This document shows positions 1 through 7,095 of a stretch of DNA of 10,235 nucleotides, piece by piece. The position numbers and the translations under genes are program-made. Under the pieces are notes generated by a model, which ran no database searches, was not told the origin of the DNA, and was given only the letters and a program-made list of their open reading frames with translations. Each line of letters opens with the position of its first letter. Positions within the stretch are counted from its first letter, which is position 1. Origin of the DNA: Armatimonadota bacterium (GTDB lineage Bacteria; Vulcanimicrobiota; JACPDS01); assembly GCA_016183885.1 (NCBI GenBank), contig JACPDS010000040.1, forward strand, positions 1 through 10,235, written 5' to 3'.

Positions 1-2312
1 ATTATAAAGAAGAAGCCATTCTTTGGGCATGGGAATATTTAACTAAAGTAATTGAATTTCCTAAAGAGCGTCTCTGGATTACCATTCATCCTGAAGATCG
101 GGAATCTTTTAAAATTTGGAATGAAAAAGCCGGAGTTCCTAAAGAAAAGATTATTTGTTTAAAAGATAATTTTTGGGGACCGATCGGCGCTTCCGGCCCA
201 TGCGGTCCATGTTCGGAAATTTGTTATGATCGCGGGGAAGAATTCAGCTGTAAAAATGAAGATTGTCTGCCCGGATGCGATTGCGACCGATTTATAGAAT
301 TATGGAATTTAGTTTTTACAGGACTTAATAAAACTGCAAAGGGAGAATATCTGCCTTTGCCAAAACCCTGCATTGATACCGGTCTTGGATTAGAAAGACT
401 GGTAATGATTATTCAAGAAAAAAATAATCCATTTGAAACCGATCTTTTTAAGCCTTTAATTTTAGATATAGAAGATTTAACTGGCATTCATTTAGGGCAG
501 AATTCTAAAAATGATCAAGCTATAAAAATTATTGCCGATCATTTAAGAGCCTTAATTTTTATGTTAGCCGATGGAATAGTCCCCGGAAATATAGGCAGAG
601 GATATGTTGCAAGAAGAATTTTAAGAAGAGCGGTGCGTTTTGGAAAATTTTTAGAAATAGAGGGGACTTTTTTAGAAGCATTAGCCGCTAAATTTATTCC
701 TTGTATGGAGAACGTTTATCCTGAATTAAAAGAAAAAAAATATTTTATTTATGAGGTTTTAACTCAAGAAGAAAAACTTTTCAAGAGTACTTTAACTCAA
801 GGAGAGAGTTTATTATTAGAAGAGATAAAAAAAATAATTTCGCAAAAAGAAAAGAAAATTTCTGGAAGTATAGTTTTTAAATTATATGATACTTATGGAT
901 TTCCTTGGGAATTGACTCAAGAAATTGCTCAAGAACAAGGCTTGGAAATTGAAGAAGAAAAATTTAAAATCTTATTAGAAAAACAAAAAGAGCGTTCAAG
1001 AAAGGATCTAAAAGAAAAAGTTAGTCAAAAAATTCTTGAAACTTCGCCGCAAATTAAATTTAAGCAGGAATTTGTTGGTTATGAAAAATTAGAAACTGAA
1101 AGCAAGATAATTGATTGGGAAGAATCTAAAGAGGGGGTAATTATTTTTTTAAATCCTACTCCATTTTATGCGGAAAGCGGAGGACAAATTGGAGATAGCG
1201 GTGTTATTGAAGGAGAAAATTTAATAATTGAAGTTAAAGATACTAAATTAAAAGGAGAAATTTTTTATCATTTGGGGAAGATTTTAAAAGGAGAATTAAA
1301 AAAAGACTCATTAGTTGCAGCTAGAGTTGACAAAACTGGAAGATTGGATATTATGCGCCACCATACCGCTACGCATTTATTGCAGGCGGCTTTAAGAGAA
1401 GTTTTAGGAAAACATATTTCTCAAGCCGGGTCATTTGTAAGCAGTTATTCTCTGCGTTTTGATTTTACTCATCCTAAAGCTTTAACTCAAGATGAAATTA
1501 GAGAAATAGAAGAATTAGTTAATCAAAAAATTTTAGAGAATTTAAAAGTAGTAATTAAAGAAATGTCTTTAGAAGAAGCTAAAAAAATAGGAGCTTTAGC
1601 TTTTTTTGAAGAAAAATACGCTCAAACTGTGCGTCTGGTAGAAATAGATAATTTCAGTAAAGAGTTATGCGGAGGAACTCATGTAAAATCTAGCGGAGAA
1701 ATTGGCTCATTTAAAATTATTAATGAAAGCGCAATTGGGACAGGACTTCGTCGTATAGAAGCTTTATGCGGAATTCCGGCTGTAAGGCTTTTTCAAGAGC
1801 GTAATAATATCTTAATAAAACTAAGCCAAAAGTTTCAATCTAAAATGTCGGAACTTCCTTTAAAAATAGAAAGATTAGAAGAAGAATTAAAAATTTATAA
1901 AAAAAAATGCGCGGAATTAAATAAAAAAATAATTTTCTCTAAGATAAAAGACTTAATTAAAAGTAATAAAGAAATAAAAGAAGTTAATTTAATAAGTGAT
2001 TTTTTAGAAGATTTTGATTTTCAAGATTTAAGAGCTGCAATTGATATTATTAAAGAAAGTAAAATTAACTCTTTAATAGTTATTTTAGGAGCGGGAAATC
2101 ATAAGCAGTTTAACTTCTTAGCTTATGTTAGCCAAGATTTAATTAAAAAAGGATTTTCTGCTAAAACGCTTTTAGGAGAATTCTCGGCTTATTTAGGGGG
2201 AAAATCCGGAGGCAGAGATGATTTAGCTCAAGGCGGGAGAGGAGATTATTTTAAAATTAAAGAAGGCTTTAAGAAAATTGAAGAAATAATTAGAAAAAGA
2301 TTGCAAGATTAA
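1..2312 (+). CDS. alaS: Alanyl-tRNA synthetase, 5'-truncated by window edge
   Basis: Charges tRNA-Ala with alanine in the cytoplasm and edits mischarged Ser/Gly. The frame is open from base 3, so the gene enters from the left. About 769 codons are visible against the usual 870-880, so roughly 110 N-terminal residues (including motif 1) are missing. Class II catalytic core: FWGPIGASGPCGPCSE near 171-218, a Cys-rich insert (CKNEDCLPGCDC, 249-284) of the kind seen in some bacterial AlaRS, and motif 3 (DTGLGLERL, 375-401). The editing domain has its zinc ligands HTATH (1362-1376) and CGGTH (1668-1682). A charged coiled-coil-like stretch (about 1866-1980) leads to the C-Ala domain, with the Gly-rich GGKSGGRDDLAQGG near 2196-2240. 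A TTG at 357 could be mistaken for the start, but the family match continues upstream of it. All visible catalytic and editing motifs are intact. Identity is very secure. Confidence 0.97.
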   Translation, partial: YKEEAILWAWEYLTKVIEFPKERLWITIHPEDRESFKIWNEKAGVPKEKIICLKDNFWGPIGASGPCGPCSEICYDRGEEFSCKNEDCLPGCDCDRFIELWNLVFTGLNKTAKGEYLPLPKPCIDTGLGLERLVMIIQEKNNPFETDLFKPLILDIEDLTGIHLGQNSKNDQAIKIIADHLRALIFMLADGIVPGNIGRGYVARRILRRAVRFGKFLEIEGTFLEALAAKFIPCMENVYPELKEKKYFIYEVLTQEEKLFKSTLTQGESLLLEEIKKIISQKEKKISGSIVFKLYDTYGFPWELTQEIAQEQGLEIEEEKFKILLEKQKERSRKDLKEKVSQKILETSPQIKFKQEFVGYEKLETESKIIDWEESKEGVIIFLNPTPFYAESGGQIGDSGVIEGENLIIEVKDTKLKGEIFYHLGKILKGELKKDSLVAARVDKTGRLDIMRHHTATHLLQAALREVLGKHISQAGSFVSSYSLRFDFTHPKALTQDEIREIEELVNQKILENLKVVIKEMSLEEAKKIGALAFFEEKYAQTVRLVEIDNFSKELCGGTHVKSSGEIGSFKIINESAIGTGLRRIEALCGIPAVRLFQERNNILIKLSQKFQSKMSELPLKIERLEEELKIYKKKCAELNKKIIFSKIKDLIKSNKEIKEVNLISDFLEDFDFQDLRAAIDIIKESKINSLIVILGAGNHKQFNFLAYVSQDLIKKGFSAKTLLGEFSAYLGGKSGGRDDLAQGGRGDYFKIKEGFKKIEEIIRKRLQD

Positions 2313-2352
2313 AGATTAAAAAATTTAAAAACTTGCTAATGAGGAGTCAGGA

Positions 2353-2616
2353 AGAAATTCTAAATTAGAAATACTAAATACTAAACAATATCAAAACCTA
2401 AATTCTCAAAATTCAAAACAAATATTGTTTTGTTCTTCCTAGAAAATATAAAGCTAAGTTTTGAAAATTTTCCAGCTCTTATTCTAATTTTTAATAAGGA
2501 AACTGGATCCTCCGACGGAGTCCGATACTTGTCGGAGTCATCGGACCGATATTACATCGGTAGGATTTAGAATTTTGGATTTGTTTAGAATTTATAATTT
2601 AGTGCTTAGAATTTAT
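2353..2616. repeat. Composite inverted-repeat element (MITE-like or intergenic repeat)
   Basis: The left arm (about 2354-2405, built from 'aaattctaa', 'actaaata', 'ctaaacaa'-like units) is roughly complementary to the right arm (about 2564-2616, 'tttagaatt', 'ttgtttagaa', 'gcttagaattta'). By eye the match is imperfect over about 50 bases. Between them sit an AT-rich palindrome, CAAAACAA/TTGTTTTG at 2414-2432 with a 3-base loop, and the G+C-rich hairpin island. There is no coding capacity, so if mobile it would be non-autonomous. I see no clear target-site duplication. The arms resemble low-complexity repeats I remember between genes in uncultivated groundwater bacteria; that comparison is from memory. 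Confidence 0.5.
2506..2562. repeat. G+C-rich island of mutually exclusive hairpins
   Basis: Three stems can be drawn. CTCCGAC (2510-2516) pairs with GTCGGAG (2531-2537). GTCCGAT (2520-2526) pairs with ATCGGAC (2540-2546). ACCGAT (2545-2550) pairs with ATCGGT (2556-2561) over a 5-base loop. The first two share the region 2520-2537 and cannot form together, and the second and third overlap at 2545-2546. CGGAGTC is also directly repeated at 2516-2522 and 2533-2539. Base composition is clearly unlike the AT-rich flanks. No T-run follows, so a simple intrinsic terminator is unlikely. Confidence 0.6.
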
Positions 2617-2622
2617 TATAAT
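2617..2622 (+). promoter_or_regulatory. Possible -10 box upstream of hisS
   Basis: A perfect TATAAT lies 23 bases before the hisS start codon, so transcription would begin around 2628, just before the ribosome binding site. A second TATAAT is at 2593-2598. Neither has a convincing -35 box at 16-18 bases, and in DNA this AT-rich such hexamers occur by chance. It is the only plausible place for an internal promoter for the hisS-to-sugar gene run. Confidence 0.3.
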
Positions 2623-2632
2623 AATTATACTT

Positions 2633-2638
2633 AGGAGG
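2633..2638 (+). promoter_or_regulatory. Strong Shine-Dalgarno for hisS
   Basis: AGGAGG (within AGGAGGAGG, 2633-2641) sits 7 bases before the ATG at 2646. This decides the start against the out-of-frame ATG at 2642. It is the strongest ribosome binding site in the window and shows that hisS once was, or still is, translated. Confidence 0.85.
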
Positions 2639-2645
2639 AGGATGG

Positions 2646-3826
2646 ATGTCATTTAACGCTCCCCGGGGAACTTTTGATGTTTTGCCGAAAGACAGTTATA
2701 AATGGCAGTATATAGAGAAAATAGCTCGGGAAACTGCCCATAAATTTAATTATTTAGAAGTACGCACTCCTATTTTTGAAGAATCAGCTTTATTTTCCCG
2801 GGGGATAGGAGCCTCTACAGATATCGTAGAAAAAGAATTGTATACTTTTTTAGATAAAAGCGGAAGAAGTCTTACTTTGCGTCCCGAAGGTACGGCTGGC
2901 ATAGCCCGTTCTTTTATTGAAAATAAAATTGATTCTTTATGGAAAGTTTATTATTTTGGTCCTCAATCGATCCGACTTTAGATCTTGAAGTAATTTCTTT
3001 AGCGATAGATTTTTATAATACTTTAGGATTAGAAAACTTAAGCGTATCTTTAAATTCTATCGGCTGTAAAATTTGCCGCCCGGATTTTAAAAAGGTTTTG
3101 ATTGATTTTGTTAAATTAAAGATAGAAAAATTTTGCGGCGATTGTCAGCGCAGATTAGATTATAATCCTTTAAGAATATTTGACTGCAAGAAAAAAACCT
3201 GCCAGTTAGAAATTAAAAATGCTCCGCTTATTCTTGACTTTTTATGCAAAGTTTGTGATGAACATTTTAGAAGGCTGAAAAAAATGCTTGAAAATTTAAA
3301 AATTAATTTTCAAGTTAATCCTTATTTAGTAAGAGGATTAGATTATTATGCCAAAACTGTTTTTGAAATAATTTCTTCATCTCTTGGAGCGCAAAACTCT
3401 CTTTGCGGAGGAGGACGTTACGATAATTTAATTGAAGAATTAGGAGGGAAATCTGCTCCGGCTGTAGGGTTTGCTTTAGGGATTGAACGAGTAATTTTAG
3501 TTTTAGAAAAAGAAGGTAATTTTCCCGCGCCTCTGAATTTAGATTTTTTCTTAATTGTTTTAATAGAAGAAGCGGAAAATTTAGCTTTGACGATTTTACG
3601 AGATTTAAGAAAAAATTCTTTTAGCATAGAAAGAGATTATCTTAAAAGAAATTTTAAAGGACAGTTAAAACAAGCCGACCGCCTTAAAGTTAAATTTTCT
3701 CTTATTATCGGAGAAGATGAATTAAAAAAAGGAAAACTAACCCTTAAAAATATGCAATCGGGAATTCAAGAAGAAATTCCGCTGGAAAATTTAGCGGATA
3801 ATTTAAAGCTAAAATTAAAAAAATGA
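2646..3826 (+). pseudogene. hisS: Histidyl-tRNA synthetase, frameshifted; motif 2 deleted
   Basis: Class II synthetase charging tRNA-His. The N-terminal frame (2646-2981) has the HisRS start APRGTFDVLP, motif 1 (YLEVRTPIFE) and LRPEGTAG (the histidine A region), ending at KVYYFGP (GP at 2958-2963). The family continues with about 24 residues of motif 2 (FRxERPQxGRxRxFxQ), including the ATP-binding arginine. Here the DNA jumps directly to codons for SIDPTLDLEV in another frame (from 2963), and the first frame stops at 2979-2981. A loss of about 73 bases fits both the missing residues and the frame change. The second frame runs to 3826 without defects: four Cys pairs (3065-3256), RGLDYY (3332-3349), motif 3 with GGGRYD (3407-3424) and GFALGIER, then the anticodon-binding domain. 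Restored length would be about 418 residues, normal for the family. As written the gene cannot make active enzyme. Since everything else is intact, the loss is recent or an assembly error. Confidence 0.93.
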
Positions 3827-4254
3827 AAAAGATAAAAATTAATTTTGATTTAATTAATGAAATCATTGATTTTGCTAAAGATAATAACTTATCTTCCCTT
3901 AGTATTGCTTATGAAGATTTAAAAATTGGAATAAAATTTCCCAAAGAAAATAAAGAGCTTATTTTAAGTTCAACATCTCCTTTAACTAAAGAAGAGCATT
4001 TTAATAATAATTTAATGTCCATAAAAGCTCCTTTATCGGGAATCTTTTATCGATCAGGCCACCCCGGAGGAGCTCCCTTAGTAGATATTGGAGATACAAT
4101 AGAAATAGGACAGGTTTTATGTATAATCGAAGCTATGAAATTAATGAATGAAATTGTGGCGGAAGCAAGCGGCACGCTTAAAAAAGTTGAGGCAAAAAAC
4201 GGTAATGTGGTCAATGAAGGAGAAATTCTTTTTTGGATTGACCCGAAAATTTAA
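3823..4254 (+). CDS. accB: Biotin carboxyl carrier protein of acetyl-CoA carboxylase
   Basis: Carries biotin between the carboxylase and carboxyltransferase subunits of acetyl-CoA carboxylase, the first step of fatty acid synthesis. At 143 residues it is near the usual 150-160. The N-terminal part (residues 1-35) is the helical region typical of AccB, followed by a variable linker (about 36-65). The C-terminal biotinyl domain (66-143) has IKAPLSGIFYRS, the AccB-specific 'thumb' segment (about 78-92) and the biotinylation site EAMKLMN with Lys106. Its ATG overlaps the hisS stop (ATGA, 3823-3826), implying translational coupling, which the upstream frame disruption could weaken. The biotin carboxylase gene accC, often next door, does not follow. 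A decarboxylase or other carboxylase carrier is possible, but the thumb argues for AccB. Confidence 0.93.
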   Translation: MKKIKINFDLINEIIDFAKDNNLSSLSIAYEDLKIGIKFPKENKELILSSTSPLTKEEHFNNNLMSIKAPLSGIFYRSGHPGGAPLVDIGDTIEIGQVLCIIEAMKLMNEIVAEASGTLKKVEAKNGNVVNEGEILFWIDPKI

Positions 4255-4266
4255 AGGGAATAATTT

Positions 4267-6015
4267 ATGAAAACTTATCGACGTTTATTAATATATATTA
4301 AATCTTACTGGAAATATATGTTAGGCGCGCTCATCTGCACTATTTTAGTAGCCGCCTGCACTTTAGTCCCTCCTAAATTAGTAGGATTTATAACCGATAT
4401 TTTAAGCGGAGAAAAAGCATTATCTAACAATTTAAAATCATATTATTTAAATTTAATTATCTTAAGCTTTATTTTAATTACTATTTTAAAGGGGTTTTTT
4501 AGTTATGCTCAAGGTTATTTAATGAATTATGCGGGACAAGGGGCGTTAAAAAAGATGAGAGAGGGATTATTCTCGCATCTTCAATTAATGCCTATGAGCT
4601 TTTATGGACGTTTTAGAGACGGAGAATTATATTCTAGAACTACCAATGATATTGGGATAACAATTAATTTTTATACTAATTTAGTTGTCCTCGTAAATGA
4701 TTTATTGGTAGTTATTTATGCCCTTTCATATATGTTTTTTACCGATTGGAAAATGACTTTGCTTAATCTTATTGTTAGTCCAATGGTGGGATTAACAATA
4801 ATTAAATTCGGGAAAAAAGCCGCAGATGTGACAAGCATTCTCCAGTCTAAGGTAGCTGATCTTTCTAATATTATTTATGAAAGTTTTTCAAATATGAAAA
4901 TTATTAAAGCTTTTTCCCGCGAAGATTATCAGGTTAAGAAATTCGCTCATAAAAATGAAGAAAATTTCAGCTCAATTATGAAGCTAATCCAGGTTTCGAT
5001 TACCCAGTCGCCGGTTATAGAGTTTTTAGGAGCTTTGGGATTAATGATCGTAGTTTGGTTTGGGGCTCATCAAGTAATTAAAGGCAAAATGTCTTTTGGA
5101 GAAATTATGGCTTATTGGGGATATATGGTAATTATCACTCAGCCTATAAGCCGGCTTACCGGAATTTACACGCAGTTTCAAACTGCTAAAGCTTCGGCTT
5201 TAAGAGTATTTGAAATTTTAGATATTCCTAATGAAACAAAACATTTAGATGGATATATTGAAATAAAAGAACTTAAAGGGAAAATAGAATTTAAAAACGT
5301 TTCTTTTGCTTATGGACCAGAAAAATTAGTTTTAAATAAAATTAATTTAGTAATTAACCCCGGAGATATTGTAGCTTTAGTTGGTCAAAACGGCGCGGGA
5401 AAAACCAGTTTGGCAAATTTAGTGCCGCGTTTTTACGAACCATTATCAGGGAAAATTTTAATTGACGGAATAGATATAAGTAAAATTAAACTTAAAAGTC
5501 TACGCAGCCAAATTGCCGTTGTTCCTCAAGAAACCATACTTTTTGCGCAGACAATTAAAGAAAATATTCTTTATGGCAAAATAGGAGCAAGTTTAGAGGA
5601 AGTTATATCAGCGGCTAAATCGGCTAATGCCCATAATTTTATTACTGAACTGCCTCAAAAATATGATACCTTAGTTGGAGAGCGGGGATTAAAACTCTCG
5701 GGAGGCCAGCGTCAAAGAATTGCTATTGCCCGAGCGCTTTTACGCAACCCTCAAATTTTAATCCTGGACGAATTTACTTCGGGAATTGATTCGGAATCAG
5801 AAAATTTAATTATCGAAGCTATTGAAAATTTAATGAAGGGAAGGACTTGTCTGGTGATTGCTCACCGCCTTTCTACAATTCGCAACGCGCATAAAATTGT
5901 GGTTTTAGAAGAAGGAAATATAAAAGAAATTGGAACGCATCTTGAGCTTTTAATTAAAGGAGGATTATATACCCGTTTTTATGAAACTCAACTGCAGAAT
6001 TTGGAGGCGGTATAA
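4267..6015 (+). CDS. ABC half-transporter, MsbA-like lipid/glycolipid exporter
   Basis: An inner-membrane exporter, expected to work as a homodimer. At 582 residues it has the size of MsbA. The N-terminal transmembrane domain (about residues 15-300) has hydrophobic helices near 17-37, 60-80, 137-157, 161-180, 252-270 and 278-295, with a conserved SFYGRFRDGELYSRTTND intracellular segment (111-128). The nucleotide-binding domain (about 337-575) has Walker A GQNGAGKT (373-380), Q-loop Gln421, signature LSGGQ (477-481), Walker B ILILDE with catalytic Glu502 and H-loop His533, all intact. It starts at ATG 12 bases after accB, with a weak GGGA ribosome binding site. It lies 3 bases before sugar-nucleotide genes. 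The substrate could therefore be lipid A (MsbA proper) or a lipid-linked oligosaccharide; the sequence alone does not decide, and a drug exporter cannot be excluded. Confidence 0.92.
   Translation: MKTYRRLLIYIKSYWKYMLGALICTILVAACTLVPPKLVGFITDILSGEKALSNNLKSYYLNLIILSFILITILKGFFSYAQGYLMNYAGQGALKKMREGLFSHLQLMPMSFYGRFRDGELYSRTTNDIGITINFYTNLVVLVNDLLVVIYALSYMFFTDWKMTLLNLIVSPMVGLTIIKFGKKAADVTSILQSKVADLSNIIYESFSNMKIIKAFSREDYQVKKFAHKNEENFSSIMKLIQVSITQSPVIEFLGALGLMIVVWFGAHQVIKGKMSFGEIMAYWGYMVIITQPISRLTGIYTQFQTAKASALRVFEILDIPNETKHLDGYIEIKELKGKIEFKNVSFAYGPEKLVLNKINLVINPGDIVALVGQNGAGKTSLANLVPRFYEPLSGKILIDGIDISKIKLKSLRSQIAVVPQETILFAQTIKENILYGKIGASLEEVISAAKSANAHNFITELPQKYDTLVGERGLKLSGGQRQRIAIARALLRNPQILILDEFTSGIDSESENLIIEAIENLMKGRTCLVIAHRLSTIRNAHKIVVLEEGNIKEIGTHLELLIKGGLYTRFYETQLQNLEAV
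6003..6010 (+). promoter_or_regulatory. Shine-Dalgarno for the TTG-started epimerase gene
   Basis: GGAGGCGG lies inside the last codons of the ABC transporter gene, 8-11 bases before the TTG at 6019. It supports TTG as a genuine start, because the family's N-terminal strand KIVSVVGARPQ begins right there, and it points to coupled translation of the two genes. Confidence 0.65.
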
Positions 6016-6018
6016 AGC

Positions 6019-7095
6019 TTGAAAATTGTTTCTGTCGTAGGAGCTCGTCCTCAATTTATTAAAGCTTCTCAATTAAGTATATATTTAAGAAAAAGACATC
6101 GAGAAATCCTGCTTCATACGGGACAGCATTATAATATAGAAATGTCCAATATTTTTTTTAAAGAATTGAAAATTCCCAAACCAGATTACAATTTAGGCAT
6201 AGGTTCGGGCGCTCAAGGTTATCAGGTGGGAAAAATGATTTTAGGTATTGAAAAAGCGCTAATGAAAGAAAAGCCCGATTTAGTAATAGTTTATGGAGAT
6301 ACCAATTCTACCTTAGCCGGGGCGATAGCGGCTAAAAAGAATAATTTTCCTCTAGCGCATATTGAAGCCGGATTGCGCAGTTTTACTTCTATCCCTGAAG
6401 AAATAAATCGGGTAATTACCGATAGAATTTCAGATATTTTATTTTGTCCTACAAAAGGAGCTCTTTTAAATTTAAAGAAAGAAAATATTAAAAAAAAAAT
6501 ATATTTTAGCGGGGATATAATGCTGGATGTATTGAAATATAATCTTCCTTTAGTTAAAAAAGAAATTTTAAATAGATGGAGTTTATTTTCCAAAAAATAT
6601 CTTCTCTTAACTTTACATAGGGCTGAAAATGTGGATAATTTTAAGATTTTAAAAAAAATTTTAGATACTTTGCTTAAAATAAAAGAAAAGATAATTTTTC
6701 CTGTTCATCCCCGCACCAAAAATAAAATAAAAGAGAATAATTATTTTTTAAAAATTAAAAACAGCAATTTAATTTTAACCAAACCTTTAAGTTATTTAGA
6801 AATTTTAGCTCTGGAAAAAGAAGCCCGTTTAATCTTAACCGATTCCGGAGGAATACAAAAAGAAGCTTACTTTTTAGGAGTGCCCTGCATAACTTTAAGA
6901 AAAGTTACCGAATGGGTTGAAACTGTAAAAAGCGGCTGGAATATTTTAGTTGGAAGCGATTCTAAAAAAATATTATCATCAATAAATTTTTTTAATCCTC
7001 AAAAAAAAAGAGCCTCTTATTTTGGAGACGGCTATAGTTATAAGAAAATTTTAAAAATTCTTGAAAATTGGGAGGAGACTCATCTTAAAAGTTAA
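6019..7095 (+). CDS. wecB: Non-hydrolysing UDP-GlcNAc 2-epimerase family (WecB/WbpI-like)
   Basis: Inverts C2 of a UDP-N-acetylamino sugar in the cytoplasm (UDP-GlcNAc to UDP-ManNAc, or the diacetamido-uronic acid equivalent for WbpI). At 358 residues it is full length for the GT-B-like fold. Motifs: GARPQFIK (8-15), HTGQHY (33-38), VYGDTNSTLAG (91-101, Asp94), HIEAGLRSF (114-122, Glu116), PEEINR (126-131), LTLHRAEN (197-204), HPRT (230-233) and TDSGGIQ (274-280). The C-terminal segment reads TEWVETV (297-303) with a following GWN, where classic WecB/MnaA has TERPE. From memory the GARPQFIK and TEW forms are common in WbpI-type enzymes of diacetamido-uronic acid pathways, and the downstream genes fit that route. 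It starts at TTG 3 bases after the exporter stop. The family is certain; the exact substrate is inferred. Confidence 0.92.
   Translation: MKIVSVVGARPQFIKASQLSIYLRKRHREILLHTGQHYNIEMSNIFFKELKIPKPDYNLGIGSGAQGYQVGKMILGIEKALMKEKPDLVIVYGDTNSTLAGAIAAKKNNFPLAHIEAGLRSFTSIPEEINRVITDRISDILFCPTKGALLNLKKENIKKKIYFSGDIMLDVLKYNLPLVKKEILNRWSLFSKKYLLLTLHRAENVDNFKILKKILDTLLKIKEKIIFPVHPRTKNKIKENNYFLKIKNSNLILTKPLSYLEILALEKEARLILTDSGGIQKEAYFLGVPCITLRKVTEWVETVKSGWNILVGSDSKKILSSINFFNPQKKRASYFGDGYSYKKILKILENWEETHLKS

Larger units (their letters stand above)
2313..2645. other. Gene-free intergenic region between alaS and hisS
   Basis: No open reading frame of credible length lies here. It contains AT-rich repeat arms, a G+C-rich hairpin island (about 2506-2562), a possible promoter near 2617 and the hisS ribosome binding site. 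I looked for a T-box leader, which often precedes aminoacyl-tRNA synthetase genes, and found neither the conserved T-box sequence nor an antiterminator. The rest of the window has gaps of at most about 30 bases between genes, so this is the only real gap. Confidence 0.8.

Noticed and set aside
357..2312. TTG at 357 as the start of alaS
   Set aside because: The same frame is open from base 3 and encodes essential AlaRS catalytic-core motifs upstream (FWGPIGASGPCGPC); the gene is simply cut by the window edge.
2353..2616. CRISPR array or complete insertion sequence in the intergenic gap
   Set aside because: There are no regularly spaced identical repeats with unique spacers, and no transposase reading frame.
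2313..2645. T-box riboswitch or intrinsic terminator before hisS
   Set aside because: No conserved T-box sequence or specifier-loop architecture is visible, and none of the G+C-rich stems is followed by a run of T.
2958..2981. Programmed ribosomal frameshift in hisS
   Set aside because: There is no slippery heptamer at the junction, and about 24 conserved residues are missing, which a frameshift alone cannot restore.
3418..3627. Minus-strand reading frames at 3418-3627, 6291-6593, 8302-8613 and 9402-9614
   Set aside because: All lie within or largely across well-supported + strand genes, lack family features and look like shadow frames of AT-rich coding sequence.
2939..3826. A separate gene starting at ATG 2939
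   Set aside because: It is the C-terminal part of HisRS in another frame; its first eight or so codons have no family match and overlap the N-terminal part, with no ribosome binding site.
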